From contig JAJEKV010000005.1 of the NCBI GenBank assembly GCA_021234155.1, positions 23,825,584 through 23,889,583 on the forward strand: a stretch of DNA of 64,000 nt, read 5' to 3'. Of the stretch, positions 10,807 to 22,289 are shown one piece after another. The translations under genes were made by a program, and so were the position numbers. Within the stretch, counting starts at the first letter, position 1. The number at the start of each line of letters is the position of its first letter. The notes under the pieces are model-generated. The model was not told the origin of the DNA, made no database searches, and worked only from the letters and a program-made list of their open reading frames with translations. Source of the stretch: Isoetes taiwanensis. Taxonomy: Eukaryota > Streptophyta > Lycopodiopsida > Isoetales > Isoetaceae.

Positions 10807-13183
10807 GTAGGTTCTAATTTTATTTTTTGTACACATCTTACGCTCTAAGTACCATAGCTCTAAGTACACATTTTATGTTACATTCATTATTCGGGATTTC
10901 TGGGATGCAAGCATGACTATGAATGGTTTTGTCGGGATAGTTTTGTAAAAAAGTAGTTAGAATAGATTATACAAGATCTCCGTTTTGCATGGCCAAGTTG
11001 CTCTTCATGATTCTAGGACATTGGACTGAAAGTAGGGTTTGGTCTGCAGCAGTTATCCCCTTATCAGCATTAGGTAGATGTAGATACCTTCATGTTTGGA
11101 TTAAAGAGAAATCTGCATGAACTGCTAAGGCGTGGCTGATTCCAGAAAATCTCGTCGTGATCAGTACACAACTATATATATATCACACAAAGCATGATTG
11201 CCTCCTCTCATCAGCTTGAGGTTAAGATCTAGGGCTCAGAAAGGAATAGAAGCTATTCTGTTTGGCTAATTACTCAGAAAGGTTTGTTTTCACGTGTTGA
11301 GTATTATGAGATATTAGGTAGATTCTCTTTCGCAAGCATAACCAAAGGTTTCCATATGTGTGGCACAAGTGGCTGAATGTTGAAGAGTTCTGCTCAAGCA
11401 GCAAGCTGGTCTGGGTTTTAAGCAAGGACATGAATTTAATTTAGACACTTTAATCATGGGAGCATATGAAAGCAAGGCACTTTAAATCCATTTAGAATTT
11501 AATTTCGTTTTTCTTAACACGTCTTACTCCTTGTCTCAACGTGGGACTCCTGAAATAAAATTATTAAAATCTTCTTAGGAAGCCTGAAACACCACGCAAG
11601 AAGTCATTTTAGCAGTAACCAAATAAGGACTAGCATTGTATTAGTACTAGCGAATTTGTACAGCACGAATTATACTAACAGCATATCCCAAAATTTATAG
11701 AAACAAAATAAGTGCGTGCTGGAATTAGACTTGTTAGTGGTTCCTCCATTCACTTCTTCAACATACTTAAAAGGCCCTACATTTATGCTGTATTGGATGC
11801 ATGTTAATGGTTTTCAGAAACCCGAGTTTAACAAACTTTTCGATTATAATGCTTCGACCAATTTGGATACTCCCATATATATTTTACAAGCGTTGAGAAA
11901 AGCCATCCACATTACAATATTTGCGCCTATTGGCATGGACATAATAAAATCTCTGTCTCATCTATATGACCTACATGACTAAGAAGATTGGCGGACCGGA
12001 CATAATGTTGAATTGTTGGTGTGATGCCACTTCAAAGGTTCATGGAATAAAAATAATGCCGAGCTTGATCAACCATGCAGGGCATGACCGCATGCCATGA
12101 AAAAAGGAAAGGTAAGTGGTCGAGTCCGTTTATGCCTAACCGATGGACTTCCTTAAAAAATTTCAGGGGCATCATTGCCATTTTCATCTTGGGCATAGCT
12201 TTGTATCAACGTATTCCAAAGATATACTATATTTCTTGTTTGCATCTTCTCAAAGACTAGAATAAGCGTGATTTATCAGACCACAATTTGCATACATGTC
12301 TATGAGAACATTATTGATGACATTTTGGAAGCGGCATCCAGTTTCAAAAACCGAATGGATTATTTTTGCCCTGTTCGGGGCTATCATTCCAGCGGTTCCA
12401 CTGAAAACATTAATATAAGTGGCCTCATCAGGTTCCAAATGTTCTAGCTTCATTCGTTTTAAGAATGCAAGTGCAGCTTCACCATTTCCCTCGTGCATGT
12501 AGCCTGAAATCATTTTATTCCATGATATAGTGTCCCGAATATACATAAAATCAAAGATTTCACAAGCATCATTCATGCAGTCATATTTAGCATACATGTC
12601 GATCAAGACATTACAAGCTACAACATCCACATGGCATCCAGACTTTAATAGTTTGGAATGCACTAGCTTTCCCTGATACAGAACTTGCATCCTTGCACAT
12701 TCACTGAGAACAGCAATGAAGGTGACAATATTTGGCACCACGCCTTCTAATTCCATTTTCTGAAAATGCATGAGATACTTGCCATTATTCTCGTACCATA
12801 AATGTGCAGAAAGTATTGCAGTCCATGAGCAGACATTCCGCAAAGGCAACCTGCTGAATGTTGAAGAGTTCTGCTCAAGCAGCAAGCTGGTCTGGGTTTT
12901 AAGCAAGGACATGATTCTATGTAGATGGGAATAACCTCCATCATTAGGTGACGTGAAGAACAAAAAAGGGTACCTAACCCACTTTTGCTCTAGATGTCCT
13001 TTCTTGAGGATTTTCAAAAAGGTAAATGCTGCTTAAAGCAAAACACATATATCCTCCAGCTGCTAGACAAGATATAAGTTATCATTTTCAGCTTTTTTTT
13101 TTTGTTCTCATAGTAGGTGTTGAATCACTAGCAAGCATAACCAAAGGGTACAAATGGATTCTACTGATGACTTTTACTTGCAG
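10807..13183 (+). other. Putative long intron holding a PPR fragment
   Basis: Bounded by a donor-like CGAG|GTAGG and an acceptor-like TTACTTGCAG|GATTC. The interval carries the antisense PPR fragment at 12250-13017 and a short second copy of part of it at about 11370-11432 (GCTGAATGTTGAAGAGTTCT and on, matching 12853-12913 in the same orientation). The rest (10860-11360, 11440-12240) shows nothing recognisable. Confidence 0.4.
12250..13017 (-). pseudogene. PLS-class pentatricopeptide repeat protein fragment
   Basis: A 255-codon open frame on the minus strand with no ATG start (it opens with TTG) and no DYW or E domain. It holds five or so PPR motifs in the plant PLS pattern: a VCSWTAILSAH repeat, VVPNIVTFIAVLSECAR, GKLVHSKLLKSGCHVD, VLIDMYAKYDCMNDACEIFDFM, DTISWNKMISGYMHEGNGEAAL, EPDEATYINVFSGTA and a final LIDMYANCG unit. 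PPR proteins bind organelle RNA and guide editing or processing. At under half the usual length and ending inside a repeat, it is a fragment. The frame is open throughout, so it is young or recently captured. Confidence 0.85.
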
Positions 13184-13745
13184 GATTCAAGGGTTACAAA
13201 TTTTAATGAATGCTGCTGCAATTGCAACTGATGGAGCTGGTCCAAGCCAAGTGCAAGTGTCTCCAAGAGGTCTATTTTCTACCCTGATCAAGCTAATATA
13301 TTTCAGATTTTGTACATTAACTTAGCATGCTTTGTCTCAATTGGATTTTATAGCGGAAAGGAATAGAATGTTACCTGAGTTAGGGAATAAGCATTACCTT
13401 ACTAGTGATGGTTGGATCAAGGCTGTACAAGAAGAGAGATCTAGGAGAGAGCTGGCTGAAAAAATTAAGAAGCAAAAAGCAGATCATAGAAAGGCTGAGC
13501 AAGCACGAAAGAGAAAGGAGAGGGAACTAATGGAGGCAGCTAGGAAAAGAAGGAAAGATGAAAGGGTGGCACAAAAGAATGCAGAAGTGGAATGGGAGGC
13601 TAAGAGATTGAGAAACTTGTTGTGTGGTGTGAGACGACCTCACATCCCTCTTTCTCAGCCAAGAGAATTCAATATGGCAGCATATGAAATGAGGAAGAAG
13701 AGGTATATGCTATTGACGAGCAAGAGGGAAGGTGCATCAAATTAA
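13184..13745 (+). CDS. 3' exons encoding a charged coiled-coil tail, probably of the pogo-like gene
   Basis: A short exon at 13184-13270 (MNAAAIATDGAGPSQVQVSPR) ends at AGAG|GTCTAT. It joins in phase to 13351 after TTTTATAG, giving PRAERNRMLPELGNKHYLTSDGW and on. The last exon then runs to a stop at 13743-13745. Its centre is strongly charged and coiled-coil-like (EERSRRELAEKIKKQKADHRKAEQARKRKERE), followed by a basic RKRRKDER patch that could be a nuclear signal. I link it to the transposase because orientation and splice phase agree and pogo-like proteins often carry such tails. An independent gene is possible. Confidence 0.45.
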
Positions 13746-13799
13746 TGCGCATGATGGTAAGTGTTCTCAATCTATTGCTTTCAATTTGTTTTGGAATTT

Positions 13800-14005
13800 G
13801 TTGTCAATTTTCAATTTGTATCATTGCAGGTTTTTTGGGATGTCCAATTGCAAATTCAATGATGATTATAGACATTTGAAATTCAATTGTAAATTTTGGG
13901 ATGTCCAATTGTAGATTCGATTGAACATTGCGAATTGTAAGACGTTTGCAATTGTAAGACATTGTAAATTCAATTGTACATTGCAAATTCAATTGTAAAT
14001 TTAAT
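13800..14005. repeat. AT-rich degenerate minisatellite (CAATTGTAAATTC-like)
   Basis: About ten imperfect copies of CAATTGTAAATT, TTTGGGATGTCCAATTG and related words in 200 bp. Units vary from 12 to 40 bp. Confidence 0.75.
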
Positions 14006-14736
14006 GGTGATTTAGAGATTGTTGTTTAAATATATATTATTTAATAAATCTGATCAAGATAATAGCTGGTTCTCTTCAATTTTGGCATTATACGTAGTTT
14101 TAGCCTTTAACGGGCTCAATGCAGCCTTCAATGGGCTGCCTGGTATCCTATGGGGGCTGCCCGCTCAGCCCTGGTGGTACCAGTACCCCCACCTCTTTGA
14201 TAGCTTATAATTTAAAGTAGCGTAATGAACGGGACCCTCAAATTACGCCTCTATTGCGTCTAATTTATCACATGGAATTGGCTTCCTGAGTTACGGGCTT
14301 GCCATAAGCTATTCGCCTGAACCACGAGATTGAGATTCAGTAGCCCGCTTTCAATCAATAGATTCGAGAGATTGAGACTCCGGCCACTATCTCGGATCAC
14401 ATGTGCAAAAATTGGAGGAAACGGGGTTCTAAACAAGGCATCCCAGATCATCGCCATAGCCATCGCCATAGCCTAACTGGGAAGCATATGGCCAAAGTCG
14501 GAAATGGCGGATGCCATAGCGGATCGCAAACTCTTACTCCTAAGGCCAGGCCCTAAAGCCCGGCCTAAGCCATAGCGGGATCTGCCGGACTTCGCGACAG
14601 AGACCAACCCTAAGCCATAGCCCTGTTCCTCTGTTTTGCCCTAAGCCATAGCCATAGCTCTGCACGCCATCGCCTTGCTTGGATCCAAATTTTTTTCTTT
14701 ACGGCGAAATTTGAGGGTCCCATGCATTCACGCGCG
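14006..14736. other. Non-coding stretch rich in the word GCCATAGC
   Basis: No gene recognised. From 14450 to 14665 the word GCCATAGC or CCATAGCC appears eight or so times, twice as CGCCATAGCC (14452 and 14464), often as CTAAGCCATAGC. Its reverse complement recurs elsewhere in the window. Confidence 0.5.
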
Positions 14737-14890
14737 GGGAAAAATACCCCCTCCGTTTTCAGGGGCAATTTGCTTTGGCGCCAGCCAGTGGGCGGGGCCT
14801 TTCAGCGGCTCCGCCCTCGTCGCGCCGCCACCCGGCGGCGCCGCCCTCCTTCAAATTACCCCCCGGAAAACCCTCGGGGGGTATTTTCCC
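14737..14890. mobile_element. GC-rich MITE-like hairpin element
   Basis: Terminal inverted repeats of about 36-39 bp: left arm 14737-14772 (GGGAAAAATACCCCC through GGGGCAATTTG), right arm 14852-14890 (CAAATTACCCCCC through GGGTATTTTCCC). The roughly 80-bp centre is almost pure G+C with GGCGCC words. A foldback MITE fits, though I could not find a target duplication. The open frames across it are by-products of composition. Confidence 0.7.
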
Positions 14891-16498
14891 TTATACATTA
14901 TCTAATTGGCATGTTTTCAAGCTTGCAATGTAGGTTATCTAGGTGGGCACGCTGCTATGTTATTCAAAAAGCATTTGAGATGCATACATGGCTGCCATTC
15001 CAGTTATGCCCTTAGGTGAGGAGCCAATGGACACCCTCCCCTACAATCCCCTGCCACAATGATTTTGCCACGGCCGTGTCCTTTGCTTGGTTCATTGCTT
15101 TGCTCGGCCTCCGTAGGTCTTTTTTTGCAGTGTTCAAGGCATGCGAATGTAGGCAGGGAGATATAGAAATTTATAGATTGATGACTTGGAAAGAAGTTCC
15201 TAGAATTTGTTTAGCCTCCTGGGAGATTCTGGTCTGGAACATTCCAAGAATTTGTCTGCCTCCCCCAGCAATCGATATCGCACGGTAGAAGCTTCTGTTT
15301 TGACCCATAGCTCTGAGCACTGTTTGTGAATGATGAGCTCTGGTCTGAGCTCCGGCCTGCACAAGTGGGAATGCCATACCTGCAGGTATTAACACTTTTG
15401 CCTGTGGTTTAAATCTAGGATTTGATCTTGAATGTGGCTTTGCCATATTTTTGCATGTTTTTAAATTCCTGAGAACAAAAAATGAGAAAGACATGTCGTG
15501 TTTCTTGCCGGGATGCTTGATTTTCTCTGCCTTCTTCCCATATGAAACCTTCTTTTCTTCTTTGATCCAATCCAACTATCGTTTAAGCTTATTAATCAGA
15601 GAAAAACGATTTGAATGTCAGGCCCCTCCATCTATTACTTCCAGCAAAGTATTGGTTCTTTTCTTTTCTTGGTTCTTTGTTCTCTGTTTTTGCGCAGAAT
15701 TAGATCAATTCATTGAAATTTGAAGCAGGAGAAAGTTCTTTATAAAAAAAGATATGGTAAATTCGAGCATCGATATGCTCACAGCCAATTGGGTCGGTCC
15801 TGTCTGGCTTACATGAATGATGAAACACAGCGATGGGCATGATATTTGACGTTCTTGCCATCTTATGTTCATCATTCTGATGCTTCTTTCTATTTCGCAA
15901 CGATTCTTTCTTATGCCTCTAGCTTATGCAGTTGGGTAAGCCTTTCTTGCAGGTAGATGTCAAGATCTTATCATACTTTTTCTTTTATTTATCTTGCTCC
16001 TTTCTAGTTAAGCTAGTGGTAGTGTTTTGCAAAAGCTTAAAAAATCTTATGCTCATATCTGGTTCATTTCTAGCGCTGCCAAGAATTCCAGTGCGATAAT
16101 CGGGGGCTATAAGGACCCATGATACTCTGCTCATCAGCGGCATTCATTTTTTAATATGCCTAAAACGTGGGCTGTCTGCCAAACAAATATTGTGTTCTTG
16201 CATATGTTTTTGAAAATGATTGTGTTATCTTGGTTTCTGGTAGTGCAGTATTTTCCTCTAGCAAAGGCCATTATTGGAAGCCTTGGCTTTACGAATTGTT
16301 GAATTAATTGCAGATCTAAGTAGTCCTCCCAGAAATGCAAGGCTTGATGTAGATGTATTAGTATGGAATTATGGAATAAGAAAGTTTTGATGGCACGGTT
16401 GAATGATGTTTCCCCTTTTATTTATAGGTCAAGTTTTAGCCAACGTTTGATTTATTGATCTACGGGCCTTAGCTTAAAGAGCTACCAGATTTAATACT
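14891..16498. other. Stretch without a recognised gene
   Basis: Several frames of 60-134 codons overlap here on both strands (for example minus strand 15171-15575), but none shows a known motif. No repeat or RNA gene seen. Confidence 0.35.
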
Positions 16499-16790
16499 CG
16501 AGTGAAAATATTTTTACCCTGGTTTTGGTGATTCCATCGCGGTGACTACTCTCCCACGGAATCACTAACCCCCCGGAAACGAGATCCGATCCAGAGGTCC
16601 CGTTATTCGTACCTGACACCCGTCAGGCGTACCTTCTGATGGATCCCAGCCATCCATCTGTAGGGTCCATCCTGGCCATGCGTTTTATACCTTCTGGCAG
16701 AATCACATCCGCAAAATACCGCCGGACGGAATCACTGCCCTTTTATTCCACAAGACGGAATCACCATTGGGAATATCCCAAAAAAAGTCA
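16499..16790. repeat. Left terminal inverted repeat
   Basis: About 290 bp matching the reverse complement of 18116-18497 with scattered indels. It carries GTGATTCC or GGAATCAC words about five times, plus CGTTATTCGTACCTG, TTTTATACCTTCTGGCAGAATCAC and related blocks, all found reversed on the right. Confidence 0.8.
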
Positions 16791-16989
16791 AATTTTTTAC
16801 GTCCTTTTCTTCTTGGAGGTTTTTCAGCCAGTGCCATGCCGGCTATGGCGGCTTGCTCCAGGCGATCTTCCTTCTTTTCTTGTTATTGTTTTATTTTCTT
16901 CTACAGATCCGGAATGGTGGCTATGGCGGAAAACATTTCGTGCTTCATTTTTAAGAGCTATTTCGTGCTTCATTTTTTAAGCTTTCGGG

Positions 16990-17620
16990 TATGGCGGCAA
17001 TAAGACCTAAGCAGCTTCTGTTGGTTTTCTTCTGATAGCTATCCATACCTTTATGTTGGAGCTGCCACCAAATTCCTGGAATAAGCAATTCATCCTTGAG
17101 TATGTCAGCAGATTTATTGACCAGAGCATAGTCTCTGTTAAACTCCAGCTTGAACGATTTGGAGGAAGAGGCTTGCATTCCGGCAACCATGTGGAGATTA
17201 GCCTGCAAATTATGCTTATCACCAGGGCTTTTAGTATCCTTAAGGTAAGGAGACAAAGTAGAATCAAACTCAAGCTGATCTCCTAAATGGACATATCTAA
17301 AGCCAGGAAACAGGCGGATCACATCCTGAATGCTATGGATTCTTAAGATCCGCAACCCAGGAAGTTGCTCTGCACGCTTTTTAAATTTAGCATTTCCAAC
17401 ACCAGGGCATCCAAATGCAAATGCAGTTACAGGAATAATATCCTTTCTTTTTCATTAATTCTGCTATTAATCCCGCTATTTGCAATATCATATGCACATA
17501 AAACAACAAGAGAAGCTCCTAAGCTATGCCCCACAACAGTAATGCTCAGGTCTTCATCCTTGTATAGGTGAATCAACCTCTTAAGCTCTGCACAGATCTG
17601 TTCTCGGGCACTCCTTTTGG
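16990..17620 (-). pseudogene. Class-3 lipase / phospholipase A1-II (DAD1-like) fragment
   Basis: Minus-strand reading gives the C-terminal half of a plant PLA1-II lipase. It has the nucleophile elbow [11 protein letters not shown] at about 17540-17508 with the catalytic Ser, then [32 protein letters not shown] with the likely catalytic Asp, YVHLGDQLEFD, SPYLKDTKSPGD, HNLQANLHMVAG with the likely catalytic His, and DYALVNKSADILKDELLIPGIWW. A single-base shift near 17437 breaks the frame between the elbow and VTAFAFG. These enzymes release fatty acids from (galacto)lipids, in DAD1 for jasmonate synthesis. The N-terminal half and any plastid signal are missing. The fragment lies wholly inside the element with inverted ends. 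Confidence 0.82.
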
Positions 17621-18115
17621 GAATTTATCCACTTCGATCTTCTCTCCAAAATCATTTCTTTCTTATGAGCCAGAAAAAAACCAGATTAATAACAGGGCTC
17701 TTCTTAGATATCATGTTTGTTGTTTTACAAAGATATCATGTTTGCTGTTTTACAAAGATATCATGTTTGCTATTTTACAAAGGCTAAAGTACTACTTATC
17801 CCGTTCTGTTCTTCTCAAAGGGCAGGCCATGCATGAAAAGGGCATTGCCGATGTTGGCAAGGGGTTCAAGTCCCCAACCAGAAAAATTATGGGCAGTTCA
17901 GAGCATAACAATGGACATGCTCAGACAAAATGGAGTAGCCCAAGCTTGTTTTTTTCCATCATTAGTTTATCATTCATGATCTTCAAGTAATGTAGGCTTC
18001 GGTTAAACCATCCTCAACCATTTTTTATAGAATCCGGCATAAACTTCTGTCTGAATTTGAATCATCTGCCAATTTTTCCTCCATGCATGCAGTTATTACA
18101 GATTCAAAGGTCTCC

Positions 18116-18497
18116 AGGTGATTCCTTCCCGAAGAATAGTACGCGGTGATTCTACGGGGGAGAATATTATCGCGGTGATTCCATGGGGGAGAATATTTAC
18201 GCGGTGATTCCACGGGGGAGAATATTATCGTACGCAGTGATTCCACGGGGGAGAATATTACGGTATGCGGTGATTCCGTCGCGTAGAATAAAAGGTTGGT
18301 GATTCCATCCAGCGGTATTTCGCAGACGTGATTCTGCCGGAAGGTATAAAATGGAGCCTGTAAGGTACAGATAATGGGGCAGGTACGGATAACGGGGCAG
18401 GAGGGTACGGATAACGGGGCAGGAGGGTTAGTGATTCCGCAGGAGAGTAGTCACCGTGATGGAATCACCAAAACTAGAGTAAAATTATTTTCACCCC
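18116..18497. repeat. Right terminal inverted repeat with amplified subterminal units
   Basis: Reverse-complement partner of 16499-16790, longer because of internal amplification. The unit GCGGTGATTCC followed by AYGGGGGAGAATATTA occurs four to five times at 18147-18262, and GGTACGGATAACGGGGCAGGA repeats at 18378-18427. Subterminal arrays of this kind often bind transposase. Confidence 0.8.
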
Positions 18498-20500
18498 TTT
18501 ATATCAGAACATGGCCACCAGAGTGGATATATTTTTCGCTCCCTTGCTTATGATATTTTCCTTTTTATTTATCTTGGTCTTTTCTGTTTAACCTAGTGTT
18601 TTATGTGGCCGTCATGCAAAAATAGAGGATGGCAAGTGCAGCTTACTGGAATTTTCTAGGTAAGCACGTTGGGTTGTGCTTTATGGCCCCAGATAGGGTA
18701 AAGATAGGGTAAAGTCTGGCATTTGCATTCCATATCCTTGGTCATCTTATCTGTGTTAATAAGGCACAATTTGTTTAAGTACGAATTCCATCTGAAATAG
18801 CTCTGAAGAGTTTGTTTTTATTTTGCATTTTCGTGGCCATTGCAAGAGTGTGGCTTTGCGGCAAGAGCTGTTAAATGTGTTGGATACAATTTCAGGCCTA
18901 ATATTTAACACGGATTTTTTAAGAACAGGAACTGCAATCTTGATAAGGCTCTGATAACCTAGACCTTATTTCCATGTATCTTTCTAGAAGTTGCGATTGA
19001 TTCAATAATGTTTTGTAGAATGTCTGTCTCTTTGTCATATCTTTACATTCGTGTTCATTACTGTTTGTGAAGCTTCATATACCTTATGGACTTTATGTCA
19101 CGTATTCACAAGTGTAATTCCCCGCCATAATATCACATTGAAACCGTGGGAAACTATGAAAAAGATGTTTGCTTATGAAGGTCTATTCTCTTAAATTGAA
19201 GTATCACATTGAAACCCGGGGAAACTGTGAAAAGATGTTTGCTTATGAAGGTCTATTCTCTTAGATTGAACTATCTTTTAATAAACACATTGCATGGAAC
19301 CAAGTTCTAACCGGGGATATTATCAAATATAGCACAGAAAAATATAGCCATATTGTGAATCTATGCCATTTCACAACTTCAAATCTTTATATTTTGTACA
19401 TTTGATTAACTGTTTGGCATATTTCTCATTTTTTATAATGGACATCTGGTTATTGTGTCATAGTGACCAATGGGTCTCTTGGTTTATTCTACTAGCGATT
19501 TTTATGAACAGGCTTGAAATTGGTACTTCTATATGCATACACAAGAATTAGGATGCCAAAGATGTGGGGGGGGGAGGGGTGAATATATTTACTTCTGCAA
19601 CAAAACATTTAAACGCTCTTTAACTCTGTTATCCCCGATTACAAGTAATAAGCGAGCTAGAGTTTGTTATCCCTAATTAGAGTAGTGAGTGATCATCATG
19701 GCTTTGTTGGTAATCCCAACAATGTACCCATTTGGCGTTTGTCACCTCAGTGGCAAAACCTATTTAACATATCAATTCAAATGTATGGTTCACATTGTGA
19801 TTTGAAATTTTCAAAATGTTGTTTCGCACCAGTTGGATCCTAAGATATGTGAGGTATTAGAGAAGCTGCATTTATTTTTTTGATGATGTGAGGTAAAAAC
19901 AAATAGACAGAAAAATTCTTACTAAATGAAGGCAAAATTCCACATGGTTATCTTAGCATTCTGGCGCCATAAATTTTCTCCATTTATTCCTAGGATGGGT
20001 CCTATGATACAACAAGTGAAGAGGTGTTCTTATTGAGCTTTTTGAAAATGTAAATACAATTTGGTGCCCCTTACTAGGGGTATAAATATTTGAAAAACTT
20101 GGAAACTAAAAAATGCTCCGAAAACTAGACAATCATCGAGAGCATAACAAATTCGAGAATATGAGATCAAAGATGAACCATCCACCGCGCAGACTAAGCA
20201 AAGGTGAGAAAACTGGCGAGAGCTTCTCATGGGAATGAAAACCCCGCCCTTTCGGATTTTTGAGGAAAACCCTAATGAGAAATGGTCGCCAACACTCAAT
20301 GTCTGCAGCATCTGAACCAAAATGGAGACAACTAGAATATGTCCCGTCAAACAACAAGTTGAAGTGCTAAAAATGGATGAAGCGCGAGTCCGCGCAACAC
20401 GACAATAAGAGACCTCCAATACTAACCTGCAAGGTCAAGGCTAAAAACACGAGAATGACCCGTCAAAGAGTTGAACGCCTTATTAGAGTATCAAATATCT
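18498..20500. other. Intergenic stretch without a recognised gene
   Basis: Nothing beyond a local duplication at 19131-19271. Minus-strand frames at 20030-20419 have no recognisable domain. Confidence 0.35.
19131..19271. repeat. Two-copy tandem duplication of about 70 bp
   Basis: Units 19131-19201 and 19202-19271 both read TATCACATTGAAACC, then GGGAAACT, GATGTTTGCTTATGAAGG and TCTATTCTCTTARATTGAA, with few differences. Confidence 0.9.
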
Positions 20501-20506
20501 AATAAA

Positions 20507-20725
20507 AGCTCGGAGGCTCTAGGGCCAGGCCGATAAAGAAACAACAACCGACCAATCAGAACCATCGCGAAAAAAAAAAAACATCCAATTGGTGCTGCCT
20601 CGGAGGCTACAACGCCACACCGAGAGAGAATAAATTAGAAGAATGCCTCGTAGGCTACAGTGCCACGTCGAGAAAGAATGAAATAATATGTATGCCTCGG
20701 AGGCTGCAATGCCACGCCGAGAAAA
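20507..20725. repeat. Degenerate tandem array of a 50-80 bp unit (TCGGAGGCTRCARTGCCACGCCGAGA)
   Basis: Four copies of the core CTCGGAGGCT followed by GCCACGCCGAGAAAGAAT-like sequence start near 20510, 20596, 20645 and 20696. Each core can pair with itself (CTCGG...CCGAG), so single units form hairpins. Confidence 0.75.
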
Positions 20726-22289
20726 ATAAAACATAAAAACTTATGCACTTGCAAAGAGCATTGAAAAGAAAACCTAAAGACTATGGAGGTTGCCCAGCGA
20801 CCCGAGATGTACAAAAAAATAGACAGATGCTTAAGATAGCCAACTGCCAAAAAGGAAATGGAATAGCTACAACAATGAAATGGAATAATAGAAAACGGGA
20901 AAATGGACATGACCTATTGCAAGCGAAACATCAAGGGAGGGTGAGGGAAACTGGTAGGATAGAGAAGGAGGATAAATCTAGCTCAAGAGAATGAGAATGC
21001 CGATGACTGAAATGAGAGAAGATGCAGAATAAATAGGAGATGTGAGTTGAGGCATCCCCATCCAAGGAATGTCGGTTCTATTGCTATGGCATTGTGCGTT
21101 TTTTTTTTTTGAAGTGCATATTAAGCGCCTCATTTTCTAAAATGGCAAGTAGATTAATGTGAAGGCAATTAGATTAATGTGAAGCCTAATTATATGAAGT
21201 CTTCGACAAATGTAGATATTTTGTTAAAAAAATTGTTGGCCATATTGTGAATGTCCATTCTTTTTGCAACTTGACATTTCAAATATTGCATGATTTTAGT
21301 GCTTGCTCTAGTGCAAGGCAACATAAATTGCAGGGTTTGACCGAGGCAATGATGATGGCTTTGGTCGAGGGTTGATTATTGGTTTGATCGAAGGTTGACC
21401 CAAGGTTTGACCAAAGAGTGCATCTTCATGTTATTTCATCTTCATTGTAATAACTATTACAATGCATAACGGCTATAGCCAATAGGGTTAACAAATTCGA
21501 TTATGATGTAGGAGCATTAACAAATTAGATTATGATATCAGAGCGTTTGTCAAGTAAATATAATTCAAAACACAAGAAAAGACAATATGCATAGTTCAAT
21601 CATGAGGATATAACTATCAGAATCATATGCAGGAATCTACAATTTGCGTCCACATTAGGGGACAAGATGGAATATTCCTTCTATCCTACACATCCATAAC
21701 TTTTCACAACCATAAGCAAGGAACTTGTGTAAGGATTTAGCGCTCTTGCTAGTGTGGACGAAGTCAACTTCAACTGACATGCATGAATAATGCAAGCATT
21801 TTTCAAGTAGAATAAGACTTTCTCTAAAATCCTTACACTTCTATCCCGACAAACGCGTGAAGACGCTCGCCACATCATGGGTTGACCAAGGGTTTTCTTA
21901 GGGAATGCCATAGTGCTAGGTTCTATCTATATATCTATCTAGCAAAATATTGTATTATAAATGTTGGGGAATATTACTACAGCCGTACGATATCCAAATT
22001 TTTTTTCCTTATATATAAGCTTTTTGAAAATAACAAAACTCAAATATAGACAAATTACGCAAACTTTGCGATGTGCAATCTTAAACATTAAATTCCCTTG
22101 CATTCTAACTTTTAAAATTCACCATGCATTTCCCAAATTTAGAGCTTGATCTGAACACCATATGAACTGCATCTATATTTATTGTGACGTTTTTTTTGAG
22201 ACCCTCAAGTGTATAACAACATTTATACATATACTCACATGCATAGAAACCTATTAGAATCTTTAACTCGCCATCAAAGTGTGTATGGA
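20726..22289. other. Intergenic stretch without a recognised gene
   Basis: Only a short run of GGTTTGACC/GGTTGATT words at about 21330-21415 and AT-rich DNA. No domain-bearing frame. Confidence 0.35.

Larger units (their letters stand above)
16499..18497. mobile_element. Pack-type DNA transposon with long inverted ends carrying a lipase fragment
   Basis: The ends are long inverted repeats: the left begins CGAGTGAAAATATTTTTACC and the right, reversed, begins GGGGTGAAAATAATTTTACT. Both continue with TTTTGGTGATTCCATC, GGTGACTACTCTCC and GGAATCACTAACC. The 1.3-kb interior has no transposase but holds a phospholipase A1-type fragment. This is the layout of Pack-MULEs and similar gene-capturing elements. 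Flanking 9-mers (TTTAATACT and TTTATATCA) are alike but do not match exactly, so the superfamily is not settled. Confidence 0.75.

Noticed and set aside
14722-15015. 97-codon frame rich in Arg and Pro
   Set aside because: It crosses the GC-rich hairpin element, and composition explains the open frame.
15171-15575. 134-codon minus-strand frame
   Set aside because: Long but without any recognisable motif or splice context, and it overlaps an equally long plus-strand frame.
16490-18506. 9-bp target duplication of the lipase-carrying element
   Set aside because: TTTAATACT and TTTATATCA share only about five of nine positions, so I did not claim it.
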